Positions 45,069 to 53,958 of a DNA stretch of 64,000 nucleotides are shown here, piece by piece. A model generated the notes under the pieces. The model saw nothing but the letters and a program-made list of their open reading frames with translations, made no database searches and was not told the origin of the DNA. Position 1 is the first letter of the stretch. Every line of letters begins with the position of its first letter. The stretch comes from Burkholderia thailandensis E264 (GTDB taxonomy: Bacteria; Pseudomonadota; Gammaproteobacteria; Burkholderiales; Burkholderiaceae). The translations under genes and the position numbers were made by a program. Where the stretch lies: contig NC_007651.1 in the NCBI RefSeq assembly GCF_000012365.1, positions 1,550,001-1,614,000 on the forward strand. The letters run 5' to 3'.

Positions 45069-46096
45069 AACGAAAAGCCGCCGCGCGCGGCGCGCCGGCC
45101 TTGCGCGCCGCGTTCACGCTGCCGTTCGCGGCCGCCGCGCTGGCGGCGGCCGCAACCGTCGCGACGGCGGCGCGGGCGCATGCGTACCCGGTGACGGTGC
45201 GCAGTTGCGGGCGCGACGTCACGTTCGAGCGCGCGCCCGCGCGCGCGGTGAGCAACGACGTGAACCTCACCGAGATGATGATCGCGCTCGGCCTGAAGGC
45301 GCGGATGGCCGGCTACACCGGCATCGCCGGCTGGAAGACCGGCAATGCGCGGCTGCGTGCGGCGCTCGCGGGCGTGCCCGAGCTCGCGACGCATTATCCG
45401 TCGCTCGAAGCGCTCGTCGATGCGCGCGCCGATTTCTACTTCGCCGGCTGGAACTACGGGATGCATCCGGGCGGGCCGGTCACGCCCGCGTCGCTCGAAC
45501 GATTCGGGATTCGAACGTATGAGCTGACCGAATCGTGCTCGCTCGTGATGCGGCGGCCGCCGGCGTCGCTCGACGACGTCTATCGCGATCTGACGAATCT
45601 CGGCCGGATCTTCGGCGTGGACGCGCGCGCGGCGCAGGTCGCGGGCGCGATGCGCGCGCGCGTCGACGCGGTGCGCCGCACGCTCGCGAGCTCGGCGCGC
45701 GTCAAGACGCCGCCGCGCGTGTTCGTCTACGACAGCGGCACCGACAAGCCGATGACGGCGGGCGCGCTCGCGATGCCCACCGCGCTGATCGCGGCGGCGG
45801 GCGGGCGCAACGTGATGGACGACGTGCCGCGCGGCTGGACGCAGGTGGGCTGGGAGAGCGTCGTCGCGCGCGATCCGCAGGCGATCGTGATCGTCGACTA
45901 TTCGGCGGTGACGGCCGAGCAGAAGAAACAGTTCCTGCTGAGCCAGCCCGCGCTCGCGCAAGTCGAGGCGATTCGCGCGCGCCGCTTCATCGTGATTCCG
46001 TACGATGCGGCGACGCCCGGCGTCGAGAACGCGGCGGCCGTCGAGACGATCGCGCGCGGCCTGCATCCGCGCGCGTTCGCGAAGGCCGCGCGATGA
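45062..46096 (+). CDS. ABC transporter periplasmic binding protein (FecB/BtuF type)
   Basis: 344 residues with a long Ala-rich signal peptide ending near AHA (about 40). Class III binding protein: N-lobe FERAPARAVSNDVNLTEMMIALGLKARMAGYTG, central long helix, C-lobe PPRVFVYDSGTDKPMTAGALAMPTALIAAAGGRNVM and VNVVDY-like VIVDYSAVTAEQKKQF. Family ligands include ferric siderophores, heme and cobalamin. It overlaps both neighbours, so the cluster is translationally coupled. Confidence 0.92.
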   Translation: MLKRKAAARGAPALRAAFTLPFAAAALAAAATVATAARAHAYPVTVRSCGRDVTFERAPARAVSNDVNLTEMMIALGLKARMAGYTGIAGWKTGNARLRAALAGVPELATHYPSLEALVDARADFYFAGWNYGMHPGGPVTPASLERFGIRTYELTESCSLVMRRPPASLDDVYRDLTNLGRIFGVDARAAQVAGAMRARVDAVRRTLASSARVKTPPRVFVYDSGTDKPMTAGALAMPTALIAAAGGRNVMDDVPRGWTQVGWESVVARDPQAIVIVDYSAVTAEQKKQFLLSQPALAQVEAIRARRFIVIPYDAATPGVENAAAVETIARGLHPRAFAKAAR

Positions 46097-47193
46097 GCGG
46101 CGCGGCGCGCGCCGACGCACCGCCGGCATCGCGCGGCCGTCGATGGCGCGTGCGGCTCGTGCTGCCCGCGCTTGCGGTGCTCGTCGCGATTTCGATCGTC
46201 GCGTCGACCGCGCTCGGCGCGACGACGATCGCGCCGGCGCGGGTCGTCGCGATCGTGTTGTCGCATCTCGCGGACCTGCGCGTCACGAATGCGCATGTCG
46301 CCCACGCGCATGCTGCCGACACGCTCGCCCGGAGCGGCGCATCGTTCGCCGAAGACAGCATCGTCTGGCAGATCAGATTGCCGCGCGCGCTGCTCGCGGC
46401 GCTCGTCGGCGCGACGCTCGCGATGGTCGGCGTCGCGCTGCAGGCGGCGACCGCGAACCGGCTCGCCGACCCGCACCTGCTTGGCGTGAGCTCGGGCGCG
46501 ATGCTTGGCGCGGTGGCGGCGACGCTCGGCCTCGGCGCCGCGTTCGGGCCGTTCACGCTGTCGTTCGCGGCGTTCGCGGGCGCGCTCGCCGCCACCGCGC
46601 TCGTGATCGCGCTCGCATACCGGCGCGGCCGGCTCGAGGCGGACCGGTTGCTGCTCGCGGGCGTCGCGGTGTCGTTCATGATGACCGCGCTCGCGAACCT
46701 GCTGCTGTATCTCGGCGATCCGCGCGCCGCGTCGTCCGTGCTGTTCTGGATGCTGGGCGGCGTCGGGCTCGCGCGCTGGGATCTGCTCGCCGCGCCCGCA
46801 TGCTGCGCGGCGCTCGCGGCGCTGCTGCTCTTCGCGCGCCGGCGCGAACTAAACGCGCTGATGTCGGGCGACGTCGCGGCGGTGTCGCTCGGCGTGCCCG
46901 TCGCGCGGATGCGTCGTGAGGTGTTCGTGATCGCTTCGTTCGCGACGGGCGCGATGGTCGCGGTGAGCGGCGCGATCGGCTTCGTCGGGCTCGTGACGCC
47001 GCATCTGTGCCGGCGGCTCGTCGGTGCGGAGCATGCCCGGCTGCTGCCGGTCGCCGGGTTGAGCGGCGCGGCGTTGCTCGTGTGGGCCGACGTCGCCGCG
47101 CGCACGCTCGCCGCGCCGGAGGATCTGCCGATCGGCATCGTGACCGCGGGGCTCGGCGGCGCGTTCTTCGTTGTGCTGATGCGGCGGCGGTGA
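46093..47193 (+). CDS. ABC transporter permease (FecCD type) with a histidine-rich loop
   Basis: 366 residues, about ten membrane helices; FecCD motifs VWQIRLPRALLAALVGATLA, GVALQAATANRLADPHLLGVSSGA, VSGAIGFVGLVTPHLCRRLVG and a terminal GIVTAGLGGAFFVVLM. Between helix 1 and the RLPR motif is an enlarged periplasmic loop containing His58, His68, His71 and His73 (NAHVAHAHAADT). This is not usual for siderophore or B12 permeases and would suit zinc handling. Start overlaps the binding-protein stop by four bases. It ends the operon. Confidence 0.92.
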   Translation: MSGAARADAPPASRGRRWRVRLVLPALAVLVAISIVASTALGATTIAPARVVAIVLSHLADLRVTNAHVAHAHAADTLARSGASFAEDSIVWQIRLPRALLAALVGATLAMVGVALQAATANRLADPHLLGVSSGAMLGAVAATLGLGAAFGPFTLSFAAFAGALAATALVIALAYRRGRLEADRLLLAGVAVSFMMTALANLLLYLGDPRAASSVLFWMLGGVGLARWDLLAAPACCAALAALLLFARRRELNALMSGDVAAVSLGVPVARMRREVFVIASFATGAMVAVSGAIGFVGLVTPHLCRRLVGAEHARLLPVAGLSGAALLVWADVAARTLAAPEDLPIGIVTAGLGGAFFVVLMRRR

Positions 47194-47264
47194 GCGCAGG
47201 CGCGCGGCGAATCGAGGCGTCGCGCGTCGCATGGCGCGATCGCGCGCGCCGCGTTCGCCGGCTC

Positions 47265-48212
47265 TCAGCGCCGCTTTCCGCGCAAAGTCAGTTCGGCCGA
47301 CACATCGGCCATCAGTGCGCTCAGCCAATCGACGTCGGTCGGCCGATCGGGCGCCGGGTGACGCAACTGATAGCAGCGGATGCGCGGAAACGGCACGGGC
47401 GGCGCGACGACGACGAGCGGCAGCAGTTGCGCGTAGTGGATCGCGAAGCGGCGCGTCGTCGTGAAGATCAAATCCGATTGAAGCAGCACCTGCGGCACGA
47501 GCCCGAAGTACGGCAGCGTCGCGACGACGCGCCGCGCGATGCCCGCCCGCGCGAGGCCGAGCTCGATCACGTTGTGCCGCGCGCCGATGTACGGCGCGGG
47601 CGCGAGATGCGCGGCGTTCGCATACGCGTCGCGCGTGAGCGGCGCGCGCGCGAGCGGATGATCGCGCCGCATCAGGCAGACGACCGTGTCCGAGAACAGG
47701 TCGGCGCGCACGAAGCGCGGATCGGGTTTCGGCCAGTTGCCGATCACGAGATCGAGCGCGCCCGAATCGAGCGCGGCCGCGTGATCGAGCGAAGGGTTCA
47801 GCGAATCGATTTCGATGCGCGCGTGCGGCGCGGCCGCGCGAAAGCGCGCGACGAGCGTCGGCATGAAGAAGTCGTTCAGGTAGTCGGGCGCGGCGATCCG
47901 GAACGTGCGGCGCGCGGTATCGGGATCGAACGGGCCGTGCGGCGTCGCGACGAAGTCGACGTCGCGCAGCGCGCGCTCGGCCGCGCCGAGAAGCGACGCG
48001 CCATACTCGGTCGGCACCATGCCCGTCTTGCCGCGCACGAGGAGCGGGTCGCCGAGCGCGTCGCGCAGCTTGCGCAGCGCGGCGCTGATCGCGGGCTGCG
48101 TCTGATTCAGGCGCAGCGCGGCCTGCGTCACGCTGCGCTCGACGAGCAGCGTGCGCAGCACGCGCACGAGCCAGATGTCGAGCGACGCGGCGCGGTCTCG
48201 ATCCGATTGCAT
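47265..48212 (-). CDS. LysR-type transcriptional regulator (NahR/NodD-like)
   Basis: 315 residues from the ATG at 48212; a TTG at 48230 could add six residues. HTH (about 10-65, VTQAALRLNQTQPAISAALRKLRDALGDPLLVR) of the NahR/LinR/DntR type, and an effector domain (about 90-300). The neighbouring gene (same strand, upstream) encodes a DsbA-fold protein of the NahD type, which also belongs to naphthalene-type pathways in other bacteria. Target and ligand are unknown here. Confidence 0.86.
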   Translation of the reverse strand: MQSDRDRAASLDIWLVRVLRTLLVERSVTQAALRLNQTQPAISAALRKLRDALGDPLLVRGKTGMVPTEYGASLLGAAERALRDVDFVATPHGPFDPDTARRTFRIAAPDYLNDFFMPTLVARFRAAAPHARIEIDSLNPSLDHAAALDSGALDLVIGNWPKPDPRFVRADLFSDTVVCLMRRDHPLARAPLTRDAYANAAHLAPAPYIGARHNVIELGLARAGIARRVVATLPYFGLVPQVLLQSDLIFTTTRRFAIHYAQLLPLVVVAPPVPFPRIRCYQLRHPAPDRPTDVDWLSALMADVSAELTLRGKRR

Positions 48213-48285
48213 CTGCAGCGGGGAGGGCAACGTCAGGCTCGCGCGCCGTGCGTTGCGCCCCCGCGCGGCGGCGCGGCGGGCGGCG

Positions 48286-48924
48286 TCATGCGAGCCCGGA
48301 CGGCAGCGTGCTGATGCGCCGGACTTCGCTCGATTCGAGCCAGCTCGGCGTGCGCGCGCAATAGAGCACCATCGGCAGCGCGTCCTCGCCCCAGAACAGT
48401 TGGCGGTTCAGCCAGAACGTCGGCACGCCGAACACGCCGAGGCTGATCGCGTCGTCGGTGTTGCGGCGCAGTTGCGCGAGCGTTTCGTCCGACGTGAGCC
48501 GGCTGTCGTCGTGCGCGATGCCGACACGGCCGCACAGCTCGGCGAAGTTGTCGGGCGCCGACGGGTCGCGCCCCTCGCGCCAGATGAAGCGGAAGATCTC
48601 GCGGATCGCCTGGACATCCGAATCGAGTGTGATCGCGAGCAGCAGCGCGCGCGTCGAATCGAACGGATGCGCGGGCGGCATCCTGAACGGGATGCCGAGC
48701 TGCTCGGCGCGAAAGAGCGCGTGCCGATAAGTGAAGACGCGCTTCGCGGGCACGCCGTATGCGGAGCGCGGGCCCCAGTGGCGATGCAGCTCGGCGAGCG
48801 CCACCGGCGTGAGCGCGAACGCGATGCCGGGCCATTTGTCGTGTTGCTCCAGCAGCAGATATGAGAACGGCGACAGGAAGTCGTAGAACCATATCGGTTG
48901 GGAGGCGTCGAGGCCGACGGTCAT
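48286..48924 (-). CDS. DsbA-family protein, 2-hydroxychromene-2-carboxylate isomerase-like
   Basis: 212 residues with a GGAGA ribosome site. Thioredoxin/kappa-GST fold: IWFYDFLSPFSYLLLEQ, with Ser where DsbA has the CxxC, and GVFGVPTFWLNRQLFWGEDAL containing the cis-Pro loop. This is the NahD/kappa-GST pattern, glutathione-dependent isomerases acting on chromene carboxylates. The real substrate is open; a role in general detoxification is possible. It precedes a LysR gene on the same strand. Confidence 0.83.
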   Translation of the reverse strand: MTVGLDASQPIWFYDFLSPFSYLLLEQHDKWPGIAFALTPVALAELHRHWGPRSAYGVPAKRVFTYRHALFRAEQLGIPFRMPPAHPFDSTRALLLAITLDSDVQAIREIFRFIWREGRDPSAPDNFAELCGRVGIAHDDSRLTSDETLAQLRRNTDDAISLGVFGVPTFWLNRQLFWGEDALPMVLYCARTPSWLESSEVRRISTLPSGLA

Positions 48925-49021
48925 GGAGAGTCTCCTGAGGAATAGGACGCAACGCGCGGCCTCTTTGTTGAATGTTACGCGGCGGCGCGGTCAAATGCAG
49001 CCGCCGCGACGGATTTTCGGC

Positions 49022-50356
49022 TCAAGCGTCGCCGGGCGGGCGCGAATCGGCGGGCGGCGCGCCGGCGGATTTCCGCGCGGCCGGCGAGGCGGATTGGGGC
49101 GTTTCGTACTCGCGCGAGAGCAGCCGTTCGCGCACGAAGCCGATGTGTTCGCGCAGCACGTAGAACTGGCCGGCATACGCGAGCGGCATTTTCATCCGGT
49201 TGACCGATTCCTCGACGTCGTCGAGCCTGTCGAGCAGCATGACGCGCTCTTGCGCGGTGTGCTCGCCGAGCGCGCTGCGCTCGAGCGCGATGAGCGCGCC
49301 GTACCATCGGTAGATTCGCGAACGCACGCGCCAGCCGTACAGCGCCGGCACGAGCCGCAGCCCCGGAATCAGCACCACGATGAGCGGCACGACGATGAAG
49401 AGCAGCCGATCGGCGAGGCTCGCCACCCAGAACGGCAGCTTTCGGTAGAGGAACGTCTTGCCGGATTTGTAGTAGCGCGCGGCCTCGATGAGCAGGTCCG
49501 ACAGCGCGGGATGCAGCGTGTCGCGCGCGATCAGCTCGACGGTCGGCGACAGCGTGTGGATGTCCGACGGCGGCAGGTTCGTGCCCGGATCGTACACGCC
49601 CATCGGCAGCGTGATGTCGGTGAGGTACGGGAAGCGCCGCGTGTACGCCTCGGCTTGCGTGAATGAATAGAAATGCACGCCGGGCGCGCGGAACAGCTTC
49701 GCCATCACGGGGATCTGCGTCGAGTCGCCGGACAGGAACGCCGCGTCGATGCGGCCTTCGGTCAGCGCGCGTGCGGCGTCCTCGCCGGACAGCGGCAGCA
49801 GCGCGGTCGAGCCGCCCGGCGCGATGCCGTTCATCTTCAGGAGCGCGAGGCCGAGCTCGTGCGCGCCCGCGCCTTCGGCCCCGAGCGCGAGCCGCTTGCC
49901 CTTGAACTGCGACAGCCGCTCGATCACGGGCCCGCGATAGAGGATCGCGAGCGGCACGTAGCCGACGCTGCCGAGCGAGACGAGACCCTCGTGCGTTTCC
50001 TTCCGCTCGATGCCGCTCTGCACGAAGCCGACGTCGACCTTCCGCGCCGGGTCCGACAGCCGCGCGAGATTCTCGGCCGAGCCCTCGGATTCGAGCACGT
50101 CGAGCGTCACGCCGTTCTTCGCGAGGATTTGCTTGTAGCGCTGCGCCGCGCGCCAGTTCGTGCTGCCGGGCGGGCTCGCGGAGATTGTCAGCGATGTCGG
50201 CGGCGCGGGCTGGATCAGCGCGATCGCGAGCCAGATCGCGGCCGCCGAGAGCACGACGGTCGGCCCGATCGACATCGCGAGATCGCGCCACGACACCGCG
50301 ACGAAGCGCGCGACGATGCGATGCGGCCGGTAACGGCGGGTGGGTTCTGGCTTCAT
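49022..50356 (-). CDS. Membrane-anchored TAXI-type TRAP solute-binding protein
   Basis: 444 residues. An N-terminal membrane anchor (about 27-50, SIGPTVVLSAAAIWLAIAL) is followed by a TAXI-family binding domain (about 55-320: TISASPPGSTNWRAAQRYKQ, VDVGFVQSG, EGRIDAAFLSGD, GVYDPGTNLPPSDIHTLSP). A C-terminal membrane helix (about 338-360, RLLFIVVPLIVVLIPGLRL) and a cytoplasmic tail of about 85 residues follow. There are no TRAP permease genes nearby, so it may be a sensor-like or independent protein. The start at 50356 is the only one that fits. Confidence 0.85.
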   Translation of the reverse strand: MKPEPTRRYRPHRIVARFVAVSWRDLAMSIGPTVVLSAAAIWLAIALIQPAPPTSLTISASPPGSTNWRAAQRYKQILAKNGVTLDVLESEGSAENLARLSDPARKVDVGFVQSGIERKETHEGLVSLGSVGYVPLAILYRGPVIERLSQFKGKRLALGAEGAGAHELGLALLKMNGIAPGGSTALLPLSGEDAARALTEGRIDAAFLSGDSTQIPVMAKLFRAPGVHFYSFTQAEAYTRRFPYLTDITLPMGVYDPGTNLPPSDIHTLSPTVELIARDTLHPALSDLLIEAARYYKSGKTFLYRKLPFWVASLADRLLFIVVPLIVVLIPGLRLVPALYGWRVRSRIYRWYGALIALERSALGEHTAQERVMLLDRLDDVEESVNRMKMPLAYAGQFYVLREHIGFVRERLLSREYETPQSASPAARKSAGAPPADSRPPGDA

Positions 50357-50768
50357 GAGGCTGAAGGCGGGCGATCTGTTCGCGGCGATGGTACCCGAGT
50401 TCGGCGTCGCCGCGGCAGCGCCGCGCCGCAGCGCGAGAACTTGGCGCGCATGCGTGGAGTGGATTACATTGTGCAAGGCCGCCATGCGTTCGCGTTCATC
50501 TGTCGAACAACGGCCGCGTGGGCGCCTGCGGCGGCCGCCTTCGCCGCATCGGCCGCGCCGTCCGCCGCGCGTCCTTCGGTCGCGGCGACGCGACCCGGCG
50601 CGACGCCAGCCGGCATCGGCCCGCCGCGCGCCGGTTCGCATCCGGGCCGGCGCTTTTCCCGCAACATCTCGCGCAGCCGTCGTGCGGCGTCGCATCGCGG
50701 TCCGCTTGATGACCGAGCATCGCTTGCTGTCGCGGTTCCCGTCGAAACAACCAGAATCAGGAGAACGC
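50357..50768. other. Divergent intergenic region, TAXI gene / BON gene
   Basis: 412 bases with no gene. Short GCCG/CGGC repeats and Arg-rich spurious frames; no operator or riboswitch that I recognise. A ribosome site AGGAG at 50759-50763 serves the BON gene. Confidence 0.55.
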
Positions 50769-51137
50769 ATGAAACCGATCGTATCGAAGGCTGTCGCAGG
50801 CATGATCGTCGCGGCGCTCGCGTGCGGCAACGCACTCGCGCAGGGGAGCGGCGCCGCGGCCGAGGCGAGCGGGCCCGCCGCCGCGCAGAACGCGTCGAAG
50901 GCCGCCGAGAAGGCCGCGCGCAAATCGAACCGCAAGCTCGGCTACGCGGTGCGCAAGGCGATCTCGAAGGTGAATGGCGTGAACGTGTCGAACATCACCG
51001 TGCGCGCGAGAGGCGGAGTCGTGACGCTCGGGGGCTCGGTGCCGGACGCGTCGCAGATCGACAAGGCGGTCGAGGCGGCGAAGGGCGTCGCGGGCGTCGT
51101 GTCGGTCAACAACAAGCTGTCCGTGCAGCCGCAGTGA
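50769..51137 (+). CDS. BON-domain periplasmic protein (OsmY-like)
   Basis: 122 residues. Signal peptide ending ALAQ near residue 25, a charged Ala/Lys-rich linker and one BON domain (about 58-120: LGYAVRKAISKVNGVNVSNITVRARGGVVTLGG, AVEAAKGVAGVVSVNNKLSV). BON proteins bind membranes or envelope partners and are often stress-induced. A single gene between two divergent/tandem units, followed by a hairpin. Confidence 0.88.
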   Translation: MKPIVSKAVAGMIVAALACGNALAQGSGAAAEASGPAAAQNASKAAEKAARKSNRKLGYAVRKAISKVNGVNVSNITVRARGGVVTLGGSVPDASQIDKAVEAAKGVAGVVSVNNKLSVQPQ

Positions 51138-51147
51138 CGGCGATCGT

Positions 51148-51173
51148 GCGGGCGGCGCAACGACGCCGCCCGC
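51148..51173. terminator. 10-bp hairpin after the BON gene
   Basis: GCGGGCGGCG and CGCCGCCCGC with a six-base loop, 10 bases after the stop. No T-run, so only possibly a terminator. Confidence 0.5.
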
Positions 51174-51257
51174 CGCGCGCGCCGGCCGTGCCTGGGCGCG
51201 GCGCGCGCCGCCCGGCGAGCGGGCGATTCGAACCAATCAGGCAGACTGGGGGCAACA

Positions 51258-53354
51258 ATGACGACGATCAGGGGCGGATCGAGGCGCGCGTCGCTGCCGG
51301 CGCTCGCGCTTCTCGGCGTGCTGCTCGGCGCATGCCACAGCGACGACAACGCGCAGGTGAACACGCTGCCCGGCTTTGTCTCGGGCAACGTGCGCAAGAC
51401 GGCCTACGACGGCGCGAGCGATGATCTGCTGACGGCGGGGCTCGGCAAGACAGGCCTCGGCAGCGACACGCGGCCCGGCTTCGCGAACCCGGCGCAACCG
51501 ACCGCGGCGGAACTGCGGCGTCTTGCGATCTACTCGAACTACCGCGCGCTCGTCGACATCACGCCGAACGGCGGCTACGGGCGCTTCTGGGGGCCGAACG
51601 TCGACCTCGCGGGCAACGATACGCTCGGCGAAGGCAAGATTGCCGGCACCGAATATCTCGCGTACTCCGACGACGGCAGCGGACGCAAGAACGTCACGCT
51701 GCTCGTGCAGGTGCCGGCGAGCTTCGATCCGGCGAATCCGTGCATCGTGACGGCGACGTCGTCGGGCTCGCGCGGCGTCTACGGCGCGATCGCCGCGGCG
51801 GGCGAGTGGGGGCTGAAGCGCGGCTGCGCGGTCGCGTACAACGACAAGGGCGGCGGCAACGGCGCGCACGAGATCGGCACGGGCGTCGTCACGCTGATCG
51901 ACGGCACGCTCGCGAGCGCATCGAGCGCGGGCAGCGCGAGCCTCTTCACCGCGAGCGAATCGAGCAGCGCGCTCGCCGCGTTCAACAGCGCGTTTCCGAA
52001 CCGCTACGCGTACAAACATGCGCATTCGCAGCAGAATCCCGAGCAGGACTGGGGGCGCGTGACGCTGCAGGCGGTCGAGTTCGCATACTGGGCGCTGAAC
52101 GAGCAGTTCGGTCCCGCCATCGACGGCGCGCGGCACGGCGTCCGCTATCGGCCGGGCGACATCACGACGATCGCCGCATCGGTCAGCAACGGCGGCGCAG
52201 CGGCGCTCGCGGCAGCCGAGCAGGACACGCGAGGCTGGATCACCGCGGTCGTCGTCGGCGAGCCGCAGATCAACGTGCGCATGACGCCGGGCGTGACCGT
52301 CGAGCAGGGCGGCGTGCCTGCGCCGTCGTTCGGCCGGCCGCTCGCCGATTACGCGACGCTCGCGAACCTGCTGCAACCATGCGCGGCGGCGGCCGTCGCC
52401 GCGGTGGGCGCGCCTTATCTCAGCGCGCTGCCCGTCGGGCTCACGCAGTCGATTCGCGTGCAGCGCTGCGCGACGCTCGCGGCGGCCGGGCTCGTGTCGG
52501 GCGCCGATACGGCGAGCCAGGCGAACGACGCGCTCGCGCAACTGCACGCGGCCGGCTACCTCGCCGATTCCGACCTGCTGCAGGCGCCGATGTGGGATTC
52601 GCAGGCGATTCCGGCGATCGCGGTTACGTATGCGAACGCTTACACGCGCTCGCGCGTCACCGATAACCTCTGCAACTTCAGCTTCGCGACGACGAACTCC
52701 GTGACGGGCGCCGTTGCTCCGCCCGCCACGTCGCCGATGACGAGCCTGTTCGGCGCGGGCAACGGCGTGCCGCCGACGAACGGGATCAATCTCGTGTTCA
52801 ACGGCGCGTCGGGCGGCGTCGACCACCGGCTTGCGACGCCGGACGCGAGCTTTGCGGGCGCGTTCTGCCTGCGCCAGCTGTGGACCGCGAACCAGCTCGG
52901 CATCGGCGCGAATGTCGACGCGGTGCGCGTGGCCGCGAATCTGCAGCGCAAGCCGGCGATCATCGTGCAAGGCCGCAGCGACGCGCTCGTGCCCGTCAAT
53001 CACGCGTCGCGCGCGTATGTCGCGCAAAACAGCGCGACCGAGGGCCGCGCGAGCCAGCTGTCGTTCTACGAAGTGACGAACGGCCAGCACTTCGACGCGT
53101 TCCTGTCGGTGCCCGGCTTCGACACGCGCTTCGTGCCGGTTCACTACTACGACGAACAGGCGCTCAACCTGATGTGGAATCACCTGAAGAGCGGCGCGCC
53201 GCTGCCGCCGTCGCAGGTGATCCGCACGGTGCCGCGCGGCGGCGTGCCGGGCGCCGCGCCCGCGCTGTCGACGGCGAATCTGCCGCCGATCGTCCAGTCG
53301 CCGGGCTCGAACGCGATCACCGTGAACGCGGGGGTGATCGACGTGCCGCTCTGA
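51258..53354 (+). CDS. 3-hydroxybutyrate oligomer hydrolase, lipoprotein
   Basis: 698 residues, the length of the family. Signal peptide with lipobox LLGAC (Cys26), so membrane-anchored or exported. The sequence has the family pattern: GRFWGPNVDLAGNDTLGEGK, VTATSSGSRGVYGAIAAAGEWGLKRGCAV, the likely nucleophile Ser in ASVSNGGAAALAA, and CLRQLWTANQLG with late Asp/His (RSDALVPVNH, NGQHFDAF). It degrades oligomers from poly-3-hydroxybutyrate breakdown to monomers. A ribosome site is weak (GGGGGCAACA). Followed by a strong terminator. Confidence 0.9.
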   Translation: MTTIRGGSRRASLPALALLGVLLGACHSDDNAQVNTLPGFVSGNVRKTAYDGASDDLLTAGLGKTGLGSDTRPGFANPAQPTAAELRRLAIYSNYRALVDITPNGGYGRFWGPNVDLAGNDTLGEGKIAGTEYLAYSDDGSGRKNVTLLVQVPASFDPANPCIVTATSSGSRGVYGAIAAAGEWGLKRGCAVAYNDKGGGNGAHEIGTGVVTLIDGTLASASSAGSASLFTASESSSALAAFNSAFPNRYAYKHAHSQQNPEQDWGRVTLQAVEFAYWALNEQFGPAIDGARHGVRYRPGDITTIAASVSNGGAAALAAAEQDTRGWITAVVVGEPQINVRMTPGVTVEQGGVPAPSFGRPLADYATLANLLQPCAAAAVAAVGAPYLSALPVGLTQSIRVQRCATLAAAGLVSGADTASQANDALAQLHAAGYLADSDLLQAPMWDSQAIPAIAVTYANAYTRSRVTDNLCNFSFATTNSVTGAVAPPATSPMTSLFGAGNGVPPTNGINLVFNGASGGVDHRLATPDASFAGAFCLRQLWTANQLGIGANVDAVRVAANLQRKPAIIVQGRSDALVPVNHASRAYVAQNSATEGRASQLSFYEVTNGQHFDAFLSVPGFDTRFVPVHYYDEQALNLMWNHLKSGAPLPPSQVIRTVPRGGVPGAAPALSTANLPPIVQSPGSNAITVNAGVIDVPL

Positions 53355-53380
53355 CGCGCCGCGCGCGCTCGCTGGTCACG

Positions 53381-53417
53381 ACGGCCGGCCCGCACATACG
53401 TGCGGCCGGCCGTTTTT
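53381..53417 (+). terminator. Rho-independent terminator after the 3HB oligomer hydrolase
   Basis: ACGGCCGGCCCGCAC and GTGCGGCCGGCCGT pair with a single bulged base around an ATAC loop, followed by TTTTT. It is 27 bases after the stop codon. Confidence 0.92.
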
Positions 53418-53958
53418 CATGGGCCGGCGAGCCTTCGCCGCAAAGGCGCGATTCGCCGGTTTCTCTGTAACAAATTCTTACTTTACGTTGCAGACCGGCG
53501 CTTCTAATATGCGCCGGTATTTGATCCTATTTTTAAAAATTACAGGTGGCTTATATATTTCCGTTCTATTAAATAATCCTTTCGAAAACATTTTTCGGTC
53601 TTCGAAAAATCACGCCGAATTCCTGGTGGGTGATTAATCGAAAATCGAAGGGAAGATTATTTTTTCGGGAAAAACAATGCGTGCGGCCGCCCGGCTGTGC
53701 GCAGGGGCGGGTTTGTCTACTCGGAACGCAGGGGGCGTCCCGCACGATCGGCATCGCGATTGCCGGTTTTATTCTGGAATTGATTCCAGTACGTCGAATC
53801 GGAAATTCGGGCGGATAAATAGTGCCGTGCACTGATGCTGCGCACGGAGAAAATGCTCGGGGTGCGCGTCGCATAACGGTCGCATTCCTGGCGAGGCGCG
53901 TCGATGAAATCATCCGTTTCAATCGGCGGAATTTATCGTTCTATTCGAGAGGGCAATA
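53418..53958. other. AT-rich intergenic region with hairpin before the S10 peptidase
   Basis: 541 bases with no convincing gene. 53460-53680 is the most AT-rich part of the window (T/A runs, ATTAAATAAT, TTTTTAAAAATT). A perfect 8-bp hairpin ACCGGCGC/GCGCCGGT lies at 53494-53518. Several TATAAT-like boxes are possible, so I do not fix a promoter. The start codon of the next gene has only a modest GAGAGGG ribosome site. Confidence 0.6.

Noticed and set aside
53419..53637. 72-codon frame with a hydrophobic stretch before the S10 gene
   Set aside because: Starts inside the terminator loop region and runs through AT-rich regulatory DNA; not convincing as a gene.
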